Source of the DNA: Nyssa sinensis
Lineage: Eukaryota > Streptophyta > Magnoliopsida > Cornales > Nyssaceae
Reading direction: 5' to 3'
DNA: 64,000 nt
Assembly (NCBI GenBank): GCA_008638375.1
Contig: CM018031.1
Coordinates: 18,017,915 to 18,081,914, forward strand
The position numbers were made by a program, and so were the translations under genes. Of this stretch, positions 1 through 11,400 are shown one piece after another. How positions within the stretch are numbered: the first letter of the stretch is position 1; each line of letters starts with the position of its first letter. The notes below the pieces were generated by a model that was not told where the DNA came from, ran no database searches, and worked only from the letters and a program-made list of their open reading frames with translations.

Positions 1-800
1 GTCGAGGATTATTTTCTTATTCAAAAAGTGCTACATTTCAATTATGCCACAACGGCCAGATGGTACAAAGAAACATGCCAAATTGATTTTTATCAAGCAC
101 CTTGTAAATCTCTGTTATCCAACTCTCGACAATTTGTAAAAAGATGAGCATCGACTCTTAGGCCCCAAAGGAGATAAAGCCCATATTTGTCTAGCCACTT
201 GACAATCCTTAAAAATGTGGACCAAAGATTCAGAAGAACTTCCACAAAAAATACAATCTGCATCTACTGGGGCAGGGCGACTGAGGAGGTTAACTTTAGA
301 TGGAAAAGCATCTAAGCATACCCGTCACACAAGAACTTCGATCTTATTGGCCACCTTTGCCGCCCAAACAATTTTCCGACACTAATGGTTAGATGAAGAG
401 GAACTGGGAACCTCTATGGCCTGAGCATCAAACAACCTTTGATCTATAGCTAGATGATATGCACTACGAATAATGAATTTTCCATGCTTAGTGTAATGCC
501 AAATCAGTTTGTCTATGACACGACGCTTGCTCAATGGCATACTGAGAATATCCTCCACTTCAAAAGGGATCGGATTAAAGATATTCCATTGATTCTACTG
601 CCAGTTTATAAGTTATGCCACCTGAGCCTCAGAATGGAAGTGCCTAACTGGCAATAAAACCTTAAATGAAGGAGCTGAAGTTAGCCATCTGTCCTACCAA
701 ATTTTGATAGAAGAGCCATCCCCAACCCGCCACCGCAACCCCAATTTATTTACCAAAATTTTATGTCTTTTGGACAAATTATCTTTTTAAAACGACAATA
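1..800 (-). mobile_element. LINE remnant, 3' part (zf-RVT region)
   Basis: Read on the minus strand, this stretch translates in broken frames to the C-terminal part of a plant non-LTR retrotransposon ORF2. Near 740-690 there is the 'WRVGDGSSIKIW' type motif that lies between RT and the terminal zinc finger. Around 260-200 there is a zf-RVT signature with a C-x2-C pair (DCIFCG) followed by H and C (LVHIFKDC). Several in-frame stops and shifts show it is dead. It continues beyond the left edge of the window, so its 3' end is not seen. The short plus-strand reading frame in 454-657 is a shadow of this element. Confidence 0.75.
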
Positions 801-866
801 ATCTTCATGAAAAGCAATATTTTCTGGAATTTATTAGATCCACTGTTGGGAAGCAAGACAAAGAGC

Positions 867-870
<4 letters not shown>

Positions 871-899
<29 letters not shown>

Positions 900-2640
900 C
901 CCATCCAAATCATGGAGATGGGAAATGAGGAGGACGTTAAATGGGAAAGTTGACTTAGGGATAGGATGATGTGTAGGGGCAGGGCCACCCACCGACTGAG
1001 CCATTAACCTCTGTTTATTTCCATAATTGCTTAGAGGCTATATATGGAGGTCTCTGATCTGTTTCTTGCCTCGCCACTTGCTTAAAAAAGTAGTGGGACA
1101 TTCCATTTTCGCAATTGGTTTGGTTATCAACCCCATCATGTTCGCATTAAGTTTTTTTGAACATTCTCAAATATTTTTTTTTATATTTGACAATAGAAAT
1201 CTGCCTACCATGCAAGAACGAGACCAAAAATTTTGATTAGGAGAGACAAAATTTTGTTAATATTCGATGATAAATGTAAAAATTAAAAAAAGTATAAAGT
1301 TAATATTAATAATATTATTTTTGATAAGTAACTAAATTTATTAATACAAATGAACTTATAAATTAGCTAAGAAATCTAACAAAAGAAAGAAAAAAATTAA
1401 TAAATGATAAGATATACAATAAAAAAAAAAAAAAATCAAAAAAATTGACAAAAGTTACATTGAGAAGTCAAATAAACATTAAGATAAGTGTACCTAATGA
1501 TACTTAGTAGATAAGTGTAGCAGTTCGTTAAGAGCTCAAACCATGTTTAATTGATTAACTCAACTTTTTGACAACCGCAATTTGGAATTTTGTTTTTTAT
1601 TTTTATTTTTTCCTTTTTCAGTTATTAAAGTTATATCATTATTTTAAAGTCTATTTTATCCTTCATCTTTTCCATTTTTTCTCATTGTATCCCCATTTTA
1701 TTTGACCAATTAATCCTTACTCTCTTCTAAAAATTTCGTTTATGTCCTGCTTATATAATTAAAATTTATTATATATATATATATATTATATTTATATACT
1801 TTGTTAAAAAATAATTTATTTATATTATATAAGATATATTTAATGATTTATTTTTTATTCTATTTTTAATGGACACATATTTATTTATATTTTTACTATT
1901 TATGTTAATTAATATAACACATGACTAAACCCAATCTAATATCCAAGAGTAATAAAGACATTATATTCTTTAAGTACTTATTAATGATTCATCTAAATAC
2001 TTAAATATTATTTTCGATATCATAATCATTTATAAAATACTTCTAAGTCAACTACTTAATAATTTAATTCAATCAGTACTTTTACACAATTGTTTAATTC
2101 CATCAATTTTTTAATTTCAATAAAAAAATTGTACAGTTTAACCAAATGGACACTTTGACTGCTTAGCATCTTCAACTCAATTTCTTTGGATTAGAAGCGT
2201 ATTTGTAAAGTATTGTTTTCCACCTCTGCCTCTGCACTATTTTTTCTACCTTTTTGTTTTACTGCTGTACTCTTAAACTTCTAATTATAAAATTTTGCTC
2301 AATAAAGGACCCATTTGGCTTATATATATTAGAGAAATGCTATGTATCTATAATTTATATTCTTAATTGTATTTCTAATTTGATTTGTTATGATATGATT
2401 AGTTTTGGTCCCATAGAATATAATTTCTAAAACTATTATATCTTGAAAAATAATATTGAAGATATAAATTAGAAATATTTAGCTGTACTCATTTATCATT
2501 TTGAAAGTGGTTCTCTTGCTTCGAAAAGCGAAGTTTGCTTTGACTTTTCATTGAAGTAGGTAAAATATTGCCATGAAGCTCCCTCAACAATTTGTAAACA
2601 TTCAATTGTTATGCAATATTACAAAAACTTGGGAGAAGTG
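871..2640. other. AT-rich intergenic DNA, no gene seen
   Basis: No supported coding region. It holds TA microsatellites near 859-899 and 1769-1786 and many A/T homopolymers. The plus-strand frame at 1027-1236 has no recognisable content. The segment around 2330-2510 has loosely complementary ends ('gaaatgcta...') that could be an old MITE, but no target duplication could be fixed. Confidence 0.5.
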
Positions 2641-2648
2641 ATTGGACC

Positions 2649-2975
2649 ATGAAAGATATTATACAAAAGGAGCTTAATGATTTGCAGATGACAATTTTCC
2701 AGTGGGTTTTCAAAGAGCAAAGTGTGTCTAATTCATTGGCCTCATATTACCCATTTATGGCCTCTCCTTCTTCTTCCAAATATGTTTGGCCTTTATGCCA
2801 CCCTTGCCTGATCATTTTCTTAAGTGACTTGAGGAAAATGCTTCAAACCCTCACTTCTATCCTTAAAACTCCCCATTCTGTTGCCAAAAAAGAAGGGGCT
2901 CAAATAGATATGAATTTATACAGTGACCAAAGGTGCTTCATGAAGATAAAGGGAAAGAATCTCAATTGCCTTTAG
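2649..2975 (+). CDS. unrecognised 108-codon open frame
   Basis: An open frame from an ATG to a TAG codes for 108 residues with a mixed, fairly protein-like composition (start MKDIIQKELNDLQ, later a Ser-rich SPSSSKY segment). I do not recognise a family. There is no clear promoter, no splice site that would extend it, and nearby DNA is repeat-rich. It may be an exon or a relic of a gene or element fragment, or chance. Treat as hypothetical. Confidence 0.15.
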   Translation: MKDIIQKELNDLQMTIFQWVFKEQSVSNSLASYYPFMASPSSSKYVWPLCHPCLIIFLSDLRKMLQTLTSILKTPHSVAKKEGAQIDMNLYSDQRCFMKIKGKNLNCL

Positions 2976-3667
2976 CTCCGAGAAAAAGAAAGTATATTCC
3001 TACACCCACAAAAAATGTTAACCGAGTGCACGAGCCTTAAAATTATTTTCACAAACTTAAATTTGTGATGTTCAAATTAAAATAGAGTAAATTTACAATT
3101 GTGCCAAAACTCGCCCTCATAGTCATGAATCAGAAAACCATATTCAAGGACACTCGGGGAAAAAAATTAGCTAGAGGAGGCTAGATTTTTTTTTTTTGTT
3201 GAAAATTTCAAGAATTTTTTTTTCCAAATTGAAAAAAAAATTATTTCAAATTTCCTTTTCTTCAAGAGGAAGATAGTAGGGTAAATTTTTTTGTTCTCAA
3301 ATTAGAAAAATTTTATATGTAAATTTTTTTCCTCAAAGAGAAAGATGATAGGGGAAGTTTTTTTTCTTTCTCTAAGATGAAGATGATAAAGAAAAAATTT
3401 TATGTAAAAAATAACAACTTTCAATTTTCTTTCCTTACTCTTGAATTTTCTTATTAATCAAAGAAAAGTTAAAGGATAAAATGTTAGAAAAAAAATATAA
3501 AAACTCATGAAATAAATGACAAAAGTAAGGGATTACGATTAATGTTGGGTTGAGTTTAGTTAGAAACGGAGTTGGATAAAAACTTGTGGTGGGTTAAGTT
3601 TTACAAATTCTGTTCAAAACTATAAGAAATGAGGAAGTATTGGTAATGGTTAAGTTGGATTTAGTTA

Positions 3668-4070
3668 GAAATAAGGTTAAACCAAAACATTGAGGTGGAC
3701 TAGGTTCATACGGCTAAAAAAATCACAAGATTTTTTTTTAAAATAGGAGTTATAACATACTATAGTTCCCACATAGTTCTGCCCTTGACCATATATGGTC
3801 ACAGATTGAAGCAGTTTTCTAAGGATTCTCAAAAAAAAATTGGAATTTAGTCATCATTCTTGACTGAAGGACCCAAAAAATAGTCTCTTGAAATAAGGTT
3901 GAACCAAAACATGAGGTGGACTCGGTTCATATGGCTCAAAAATATCACAAGATTGTTTTAAAAAATTAGTTCACACACAGTTGCGCCCTTGATCATAGAT
4001 GGTCACAGATTGGAGCAGTTTTCTAAGGATTCTCACACAAAAAACTGGAATTTAGTCAAGAATGATGATA
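3668..4070. repeat. 222-bp direct tandem duplication
   Basis: The block starting 'gaaataaggttaaacc' at 3668 recurs at 3890 ('gaaataaggttgaacc') and both continue through matching segments: 'aggtggact.ggttcata', 'cacagattg.agcagtttt' and 'ctaaggattctca', up to 'ggaatttagtca'. The copies differ by scattered substitutions and small indels. No coding potential is seen in the unit. Confidence 0.8.
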
Positions 4071-4370
4071 ATTTAGGTTGATTTTGGATAGAAGTAGGGT
4101 TATAAATGGAAGATGATTCTGCAAGAAGAAAGAAGTGGGAAAAAAAGGTGCACAAAGAGAACTTTAACAAAAGAAATAAAAAAATGAATGCACCGAAAGA
4201 TGGAAAAATTGACATATACTACTTGTGATCATCGGCAGCCCAAGCTTATCTGTTGATCAACTTTTCATTTCTTAGATGCCGAATCTTGACAATATTTTCC
4301 CATTCACACTTTGTACTTTTGAAAAAGTAACCCAAATACACTAAATAACGTGAATGAATGTCTAATATAT

Positions 4371-4402
4371 ATATATACATGTATATATGTATGTATACAC
4401 AC
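4371..4402. repeat. TA/CA microsatellite
   Basis: Short alternating run of TATA, TGTA and CACA steps in intergenic DNA. Confidence 0.7.
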
Positions 4403-4817
4403 ACAAGCAGCAGGACTGTGCTCCATACGGATATGTCAAATAAACATGATACATAAATAAATTAAGAAAAAAAAAATAAGTACATGATTTCATTATTTAA
4501 TTAAGAATATTATAGTATTATATAAAATAAAGATGATCACTTTTAAAAACATTGTTTTTTTTTCATATAATTTATAAGTTTCTTGTGTCATTACATGACC
4601 ATACCTTTTTTTTTTTTGGACCTATAATATGTAACTTCAGAACTATTTGAAAATTACATTTATTTGCATAACTTGAGATATGGAGATTTGACAATAGAAA
4701 TTTTAAATTTTTTTTATCATATTATTCCGCTCAATGGCAACATATTAATGTAATTATATACTTAGTTCTATAAAATTTAATTTTATGAATAATGTCAATT
4801 GCATTATAATTTATTAG

Positions 4818-5335
4818 GTAATTACATTGATATTTTCTGAATTTTTTAAAAATTACACAGACCTGCTCCATCTCTTGAAGTTTCTGAAATTACATTGACA
4901 TTTCATACTTTTATTGATAAACTGGTCGAACTTTTTAATCAAAATGACAATGCTGCCCTCTTTTAGTGTTTTTTTTTTTTTGTTTTGCATGTTTTACAAT
5001 TTTTTAATTTTGACTAATTTTTTAAAACTTTTTAAATTTTTTATTTTATATAAACATAAATTTAAAGAAAATAACTTATTTTTATTTTATATAAAAATAA
5101 ATTTAAGTTTTTAATCAATATTTATTTGAGAATGAAAAAAACTGATTAAATTAAAAAAAATGTTGAAAAAAAATCATGAAGGGATAGTTTTGTTATTTTA
5201 AAAAAAAAAATTATTAGAAAATAGTATTTATAGTTTGTCTTGTAAAATAAAAGAGGTCAATGTAATTTCAAAAAATTTAAAAAAAGTTAATGCAGTTGCC
5301 AAAAACGTCAAGAGAAATTTATGTAATTTACTCTA
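4818..5335. mobile_element. MITE copy A (GGTAA...TTTAC family)
   Basis: About 0.5 kb of AT-rich DNA that is a diverged sister of the segment at 5761-6263. Shared internal blocks include 'gaagtttctgaaattacattgac', 'aataacttatttttattttata' and 'aaataaaagaggtcaat', in the same order. It starts 'ggtaattacattgatatt' and ends 'tttatgtaatttact', which are loosely complementary. No ORF of a transposase is present, so it is non-autonomous. Superfamily not assignable from what I see, although the end sequence resembles Mutator-type plant MITEs. Confidence 0.6.
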
Positions 5336-5760
5336 ATTTTTTTAGACATAAATTATATAATAGAACCCATAACTATATGCTTTTCACCGGTGAAAAACCT
5401 TATTACAAAGAATGTTACTCAAATTACCAATATAATTTGAACAATTCTAAATTTTAAAATGTTATTGTACACAATAAAAATACTAGATTTTTTGAATTAT
5501 TTTTATCTGCACTATTAGTTCGCTTAATCATAAATAAATAAAAACAAAAGACTTTCTAAAATGGAAAAAGAAAATAATGAATTAATATATGATATAATTT
5601 CTTCATGGTGTGACTAATTTAACTTTTGGTTGAAAAAAAATTGAACAGGCCATTTCTTTTACTTTTAAGTAATTTTTTTTTTTAAAAAGAAAAAATAACG
5701 GGGGTAGGGCTTTGCAGCCTTGGTAGGGCCCACTTAGTACTGTTACTTTGCCAAAAAAAA

Positions 5761-6263
5761 GGTAAATTATATTAATTTTTCTGATATTTATGACAATTAC
5801 ATTGCTCTTTTTTGAAGTTTCTGAAATTACATTGACCTTTTATACTTTACAAAATAATATACAAATATCTCTCTCCTATCATTTTTTTAAATGACGAAAT
5901 TATCCTTTTATTTATTTATTTTTACATTTTTTTAATTTTGACCAATTTATTCTAACTTTTTAAAAATATTTTTTTTACTTTTTTTATTTAAAAATGAATT
6001 TAAGGTAAATAACTTATTTTTATTTTATATAAAAATGAATTTAAGGTTTTTATCAATATTTATTTAAAAATTAAAAAAGGGTCAAAATTTAAAAAATTGA
6101 AGAAAAAATATGAAATGGGTACTTTTTGTTATTTTGAAGAAAAAATTTGACAAGAGGGGGTATCTGTATATTATTTTATAAAATAAAAGAGGTCAATATA
6201 ATTTTAAAAATATCAAAACAAATTAATATAATTATCATAAATTTCAAAAAAAATTAATATAAT
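5761..6263. mobile_element. MITE copy B with terminal inverted repeats
   Basis: Left end 'ggtaaattatattaattttt' pairs with the right end 'aaaattaatataatttatc', giving terminal inverted repeats of roughly 20 bp or more. It sits between A-runs on both sides, which could hide the target duplication. Its interior matches copy A at 4818-5335. Non-autonomous, no coding capacity. Confidence 0.65.
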
Positions 6264-6462
6264 TTATCAAAAAAAAAAAAGTAAGACACGTCGGGAGGGT
6301 TTGGAATTAATGTAATGGTAGGGAACGCTTTTGACAAAAAGGAAAATTGGCCAAGTCACGACAGCAAAATGTATTCGGTGGTAAACTGGCAAATTTATAA
6401 TTAATGAGGTGCAAAATGATCATTTTATCACTACGTTGAAATCTCATTTTTTATATAAGTAA

Positions 6463-7003
6463 TAGAAAAATATTAAGAAAAAAATACTAAAAAGTTTCTA
6501 AAATAAATTTTTTCAATCTAAAAAATTTATGATACATTTTTTATATCTAAAAAATTTAAATGATAAATTTTTAATACAAAAATGTCTAATTATTAGCTTT
6601 CATCTTAACACCGTTAAAATATATTATTGATTCTACTAAAACGATTTTCAAGATACATTTTAGAAAAAAATACTAAAAAATATATAAAATAAATTTTTCA
6701 ATCCCAAAAAATCATAATATTTTATAAAGTAAAAATTTATTTTTTAGGTATTCTAGATAAATAAAAAAATGTTATGATATTTTTGGATTGAAAAATTTAT
6801 TGTATCTATTATTTAGTATTTTTTAAAATGTATATTGAAGATTTTTTTGGTCTAATCAATAATATTTTTTAACGGTATTAAGATGGAAGTTAACAATTAG
6901 ACTTTTTTGTATTAATTTTTTTTTTTTTGATCTTTTAGATAGAAAAAATATATCATGAACTTTTTCGATTGAAAAAATTATTTAAAGAACTTTCTACTAT
7001 TTT
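6463..7003. repeat. long foldback (inverted-repeat) element
   Basis: Two arms of about 260 bp face each other around a short loop near 6725-6765. Paired blocks include 'gtctaattattagcttt' against 'ttaacaattagac', 'catcttaacaccgttaaaa' against 'ttttaacggtattaagatg', and 'gattgaaaaatttatt' against 'aataaatttttcaatc'. The arms differ by scattered substitutions. This is a self-complementary MITE-like element; a transcript would form a long hairpin. Confidence 0.75.
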
Positions 7004-7389
7004 TCCCAAAATATTATGTATAACAATTTTTTTCAATGACTTTTTTATGAAAAAATGCATTTACAAAATTCGTTATAACATATGCTAAGCATGTACAGTT
7101 GACATGGTTTTCAACTTCAGCTTCTTCAAACCTCTAGTGGAGTAAGCACCACTTGTAAGAGCTTTATCTTTTGCACTTGCAGGCTCTTATTATCTGTATT
7201 TTGGGATTAGTCACCAGACAAGACTAATAGTCTGAATGTTATACAACTTTGCGAGGCTATAGTCCTATGAAAAAAATGGAGATTAATCAAGGTACGAGGA
7301 CTTGGATACCTAGGCATAAATTTTTTTTAACTTCTTCATAGTTTCAGTTAATTGTAGTTGAACTCAAAGTATAAGAAGGTTAGCTTGAA

Positions 7390-8015
7390 ATTAGGGCTGT
7401 AACTTGATCGGGCCGGGCCAGGCCGAACTTGAGTCTTGATCAGGCCCAACCCGCTAATATAAGCCATTGAGCTCGAGCCTGAGCCCAAGAATAACCCGAA
7501 GAGTGAATCCGAGCCTGAAAAAAATGCTTAGTATTGAGTTTTTTTCGGGTATCCCAACATTCAGGTTTTTTAAAATTTTTTTCAGGTTCGGTAGGCTTTC
7601 GGGCTCGGATTTCGTGCATATTTTAAAGACAAACGGCAAACATTTTCAATGAAAATAGATTTAAAAAGGTCAATATAATTAGATAATAAAATAAATATTA
7701 CATGTTTGTAATATTAATGGAATGAATAGTCAAGATCATTCACATGTTTGAAATCTAACGATTCATAATAATTGATGTATAAAATATATGGTTTTAAATG
7801 GTGGTAATACGAAGTTTAGTTACCTGAAAACCCTGTCCAGGACTGTCCCTGAATTAAATTCGAGTTTGGGTATCATATATTTTTTCCCTAGACCTTAATT
7901 TCTCGGGTCAGACTCGAATTTATCTACCCAACTTGTCCCCCTACTTGAAATGGTTTATGGATTGGGTTGGGCTTAGATGACATGGGTTTTAACTTCATAG
8001 TGTCACTCCTAAAAC
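7390..8015. repeat. degenerate DNA-transposon-like repeat rich in GAGCC/CGGGC words
   Basis: The segment begins 'ttagggctgtaac' followed by repeated 'gggcc', 'gagctcgagcctgagccc' and 'ttcgggctcgg' words, and ends 'gtgtcactcctaa', whose complement 'ttaggagtgacac' loosely mirrors the start. This is the look of hAT-type non-autonomous elements. No exact 8-bp target duplication is found, so the assignment is weak. Short open frames on both strands (7454-7652) are by-products of the repeat. Confidence 0.4.
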
Positions 8016-8047
8016 TTGGATAAGTATGTTCAGGCTTCTATAATGGC

Positions 8048-8093
8048 GGCCCAATATTTCATGGGCCGATTTAGATACGAATGAATATGGGCC
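8048..8093 (+). promoter_or_regulatory. cluster of three site II (TGGGCC) elements
   Basis: GGCCCA at 8048-8053, TGGGCC at 8062-8067 and TGGGCC at 8088-8093 lie about 380-425 bp upstream of the ATG of the CCCH/KH gene. Site II motifs in this arrangement are known from promoters of plant growth and translation-related genes and often pair with a telo-box, which is present downstream at 8297. The role here is inferred. Confidence 0.5.
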
Positions 8094-8230
8094 GGTACAG
8101 CACTAGATCCTAGCCACCTCAGCGTACTCAGTTGACATAAATTATGGGTAGCATCAGCGAGGCAAGAATGCACGTGAAAGTCGGTTTAGAATTTATCAAC
8201 CCCATTTAAACGCAATCTTCAAATCCGCGC

Positions 8231-8472
8231 TTCTTTTCTCTCTCTAGAGTCTCTCGCTAGTTTTCCTCTCTCCCTCCAATCCGTTCGCTTTCTGCGAACC
8301 CTAGACCCCCTCCCTTTTCTATCTCTCAAGGGTTTTTACTTTTTGCTCTTTTTTTTTTTTTGTAGGGTTTTGTTCCATTTTTTGTTGTTATCTCTCGATA
8401 TTTATCTTGTTGGATTTTGTTAGTTTCTCTCTACGCTTTACTTCCTTTAGATCTCGATCTTTGGTGGTTTCA
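8231..8472 (+). promoter_or_regulatory. likely 5' UTR with CT-rich tract and telo-box
   Basis: A pyrimidine-rich stretch (tttctctctctagagtctctc and on) is followed by an AACCCTA telo-box at 8297-8303, then a T-rich leader up to the ATG at 8473. CT-rich leaders with telo-boxes are typical of highly expressed plant housekeeping genes. The transcription start itself cannot be placed. Confidence 0.5.
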
Positions 8473-11400
8473 ATGGACTTCGGAGCCGCTCGGAAGAGAG
8501 GGAGGCCACAAGGCGCCTTTAATGGCAATGGTGGTTTCAAGAAATCCAAGCAAGGTTCGTTTTCATGTTTTTTTGATTTTTTTTTGGTTTATAATCTAAT
8601 CTAGGGTTTTCATGTTCTTTGTTCTACTCTTGCTACTGAAGCTGAAAGTGCTCAGCATATATGCGTTGCTACTGAAGTTCGGTCACTCACATATCTTGAG
8701 CAGCATTCCAATAGTTGTTTTGAGACATCTATTCTATAGATGTTTTTAATTTTTCTTTAATGTTTCGTATTCTTTTGCTGCTTTATAACTGATTGTGTTT
8801 TTAGTAATGGTAAAAAATGGTTTTTTTGTTATGTTATCTCATTGTCTTGTAGCTCCTTTTCTTCTTGCTATTCCCAAGTGTTTTATATATATATTGTGTA
8901 TCTGACCATTTGCAATTTGTTTGTTTAACTTGCACTGTTTCTGTTCTTTAACCTTACCCAGAATGTTTCAATTAGATATGTTTTTGCCAATCTATGTCAA
9001 TTAGAGATTAGCTTTCACCAAGGCCCAAAAATTTCCCACTCCTTTTTCATGTTTCCACAATCCAGAGTTTCTCTGCTTGTGTGTGTTTTTTGTTGGGGGG
9101 AAGGCAAAGTTAATACATAATTATAATCTGTCTGATTGCCAACAAAAATGAGAAAAAGGAAAGGAAAAGAAATGGGCTGCGTCGGATTTATTGCTTTTTA
9201 ATTCCACAGAAAACAAAAATTGAGGTTAACACAGCCAATAAATTGAACTGGTTAGATGAAGTATTTTGTTTTCTTGGGAACCAAGTAATTGCTTTATTTC
9301 TTTTCCTCCAGTTTCTCAGTGACCAAACGAAGCTTTGATGGAAAAGATAAATAACTCCCCATTTTAGAGTTCTTAATTGGATTTGTTTTCCTTTATTTTG
9401 AATATTCTTTAGGCTCCATTTGTTTCATGTGGAAACCTTTTTCAGGGAAGATGTCTTCCAAGAATAAGCGTATTTTGGTTGTACAAAAAAAATGCATTCA
9501 CACACTAATTGAAGATGCATTATGTATCTTCTCAAAGCTTCACTGCATGAGATATAAATGAAGCTGTAAAAATTTCCCTTGTAATTTTTTCGAGATTCTA
9601 TTTTCAATGGAAACAAATGAGCCTTAAATGGAATCGGTGGTTTCTAGGGTTTTTTTCTTTTTGGCAGGTGAATTTGGTGGTTTCTAAGTTGTTTCAACTA
9701 AATGTATAAATGCTATCTTTTATAAAGCAGAATTTTCTTGTTAGTGATAAAAATGGTAATTTGGCTCTCAGGATTAATAAATTACTGAAAGTTTAACTGA
9801 AAAAAATAATTAATGTTCTGCAACAGAAATGGAGTCCTTTTCAACTGGTATAGGAAGCAAATCGAAGCCATGCACAAAGTTTTTCAGGTTCAAATTCTAA
9901 CTTATCTAAGATAAATATTATAAATGCAATTCTTATCCATTGCTAATGTTTATAAATTTCAAGAAATTATTCTATACAATCAGTTTTTGCAAGTAAAAGA
10001 AAATTGATCTGGACTAATGAATTGGTCTTTTTTTTTTTATAAGCGACTAATGAATTGGACATCTAAAGTTGTGATACAGGTCATACTCCATCTTTAATCA
10101 TCATAACAAGGACAAATGAACAGAAATGGTTGATTCATGAATGTATCGTCGGATTAACCACGTGCTTGGCGAATTGTAATTGAAAAGCCGTTGGGTTGGA
10201 TACAGAATTTTGCTCCCATATGTTGATTATAACTCTTCATACAATTTTAACAAGTAAAGGCAGTCGGATCTGGACCATTGATACACAGATTATTACCATT
10301 TTATCACTCACCGACCAACGTCTCTAGACTATTGAATTGAATTGATTATTTATGAAGTGCAGTTTGGTTTACTACTGGCTGGACTATTACTGTAACTGGG
10401 ACGCAATTGTGTCAAATGCAAATCTCATCTTGCACGTAATGCTCATTATATTTATTTGTCTTCCTTTCTGTTAATTGGCAATAGAAAGTGTTTTCTCCTT
10501 GGGGGTTGTGCCTGTCTTTTAGGGTCTTTGGGCCTGCCAAGTTTTATTCACCAATTCCACTTATTGAAAAAAAAAGGTTACACCAACTTATCCCTCTTTT
10601 ATTGTGATGGTAGGGTGCTTTTAATGCTTTGAACACCTAAGGTCCTAATAACAACCACTAACATTTGATTTCATGTCATCTTCAAAGTCTTGGTTGATGT
10701 TATCAGTTGGCTATCTTCCCATGCTTTTCACGTTTACAACTTTGGTTTGGCCAATTGCAGCAAAATTGTTTCTGGTGCATACAGTGCCATTTAATATTTA
10801 AAGTTATTTCAAACATTCTTTTGTGAATATTCCGCCCTTAAAGGCTGGGGCTAAATCTACCCCTTTTTCATGGTTATCCACCTTAAGAAGAGCTTTGTAT
10901 AAATGCAAGCTTAGAGTATATAAGCAAAAAGTGGGGTGATTTGGTACCACACTGAAATTTTTGTTACATTTAAATAATCAGGTTTTATATAAATAGAAAG
11001 TTCTGTAAATTTTCAAATAAAGTTTTAGTATTGTAACTGGTATAATTTCTAATGCTTAATCACATTAGAGTTCCCTGTTTTGAGGTTGGCAGAACTCCTT
11101 GGTTATGCTTCTAGCAGTGTGATATTTATTACGTCGAATTGCATTTGTCCACTTGTATATGCCATGTGTTGTGTGGCCGCCATCTGGCTCTGTGGGGTTT
11201 GAATACCCACAGGTGTTGGATACATGTGTGGTGTTGTACGTATAGTTTACAATTGTAATTTATATGTTTAAATGCTGTTTCTTTGTAATGATAGAAGGTT
11301 TTGTGTAAAGCAAAATTCAGATCTTTCTTTTTTGCTGCTGATAAGGTCTATGGCACAACTGTTAGGTGCAAGTTTGCATATATTGTGTTAGATTTGTCTA

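Noticed and set aside
7390..8015. Second complete hAT element
   Set aside because: Ends are only loosely complementary and the 8-bp flanks (cttgaaat and aaacttgg) do not match.
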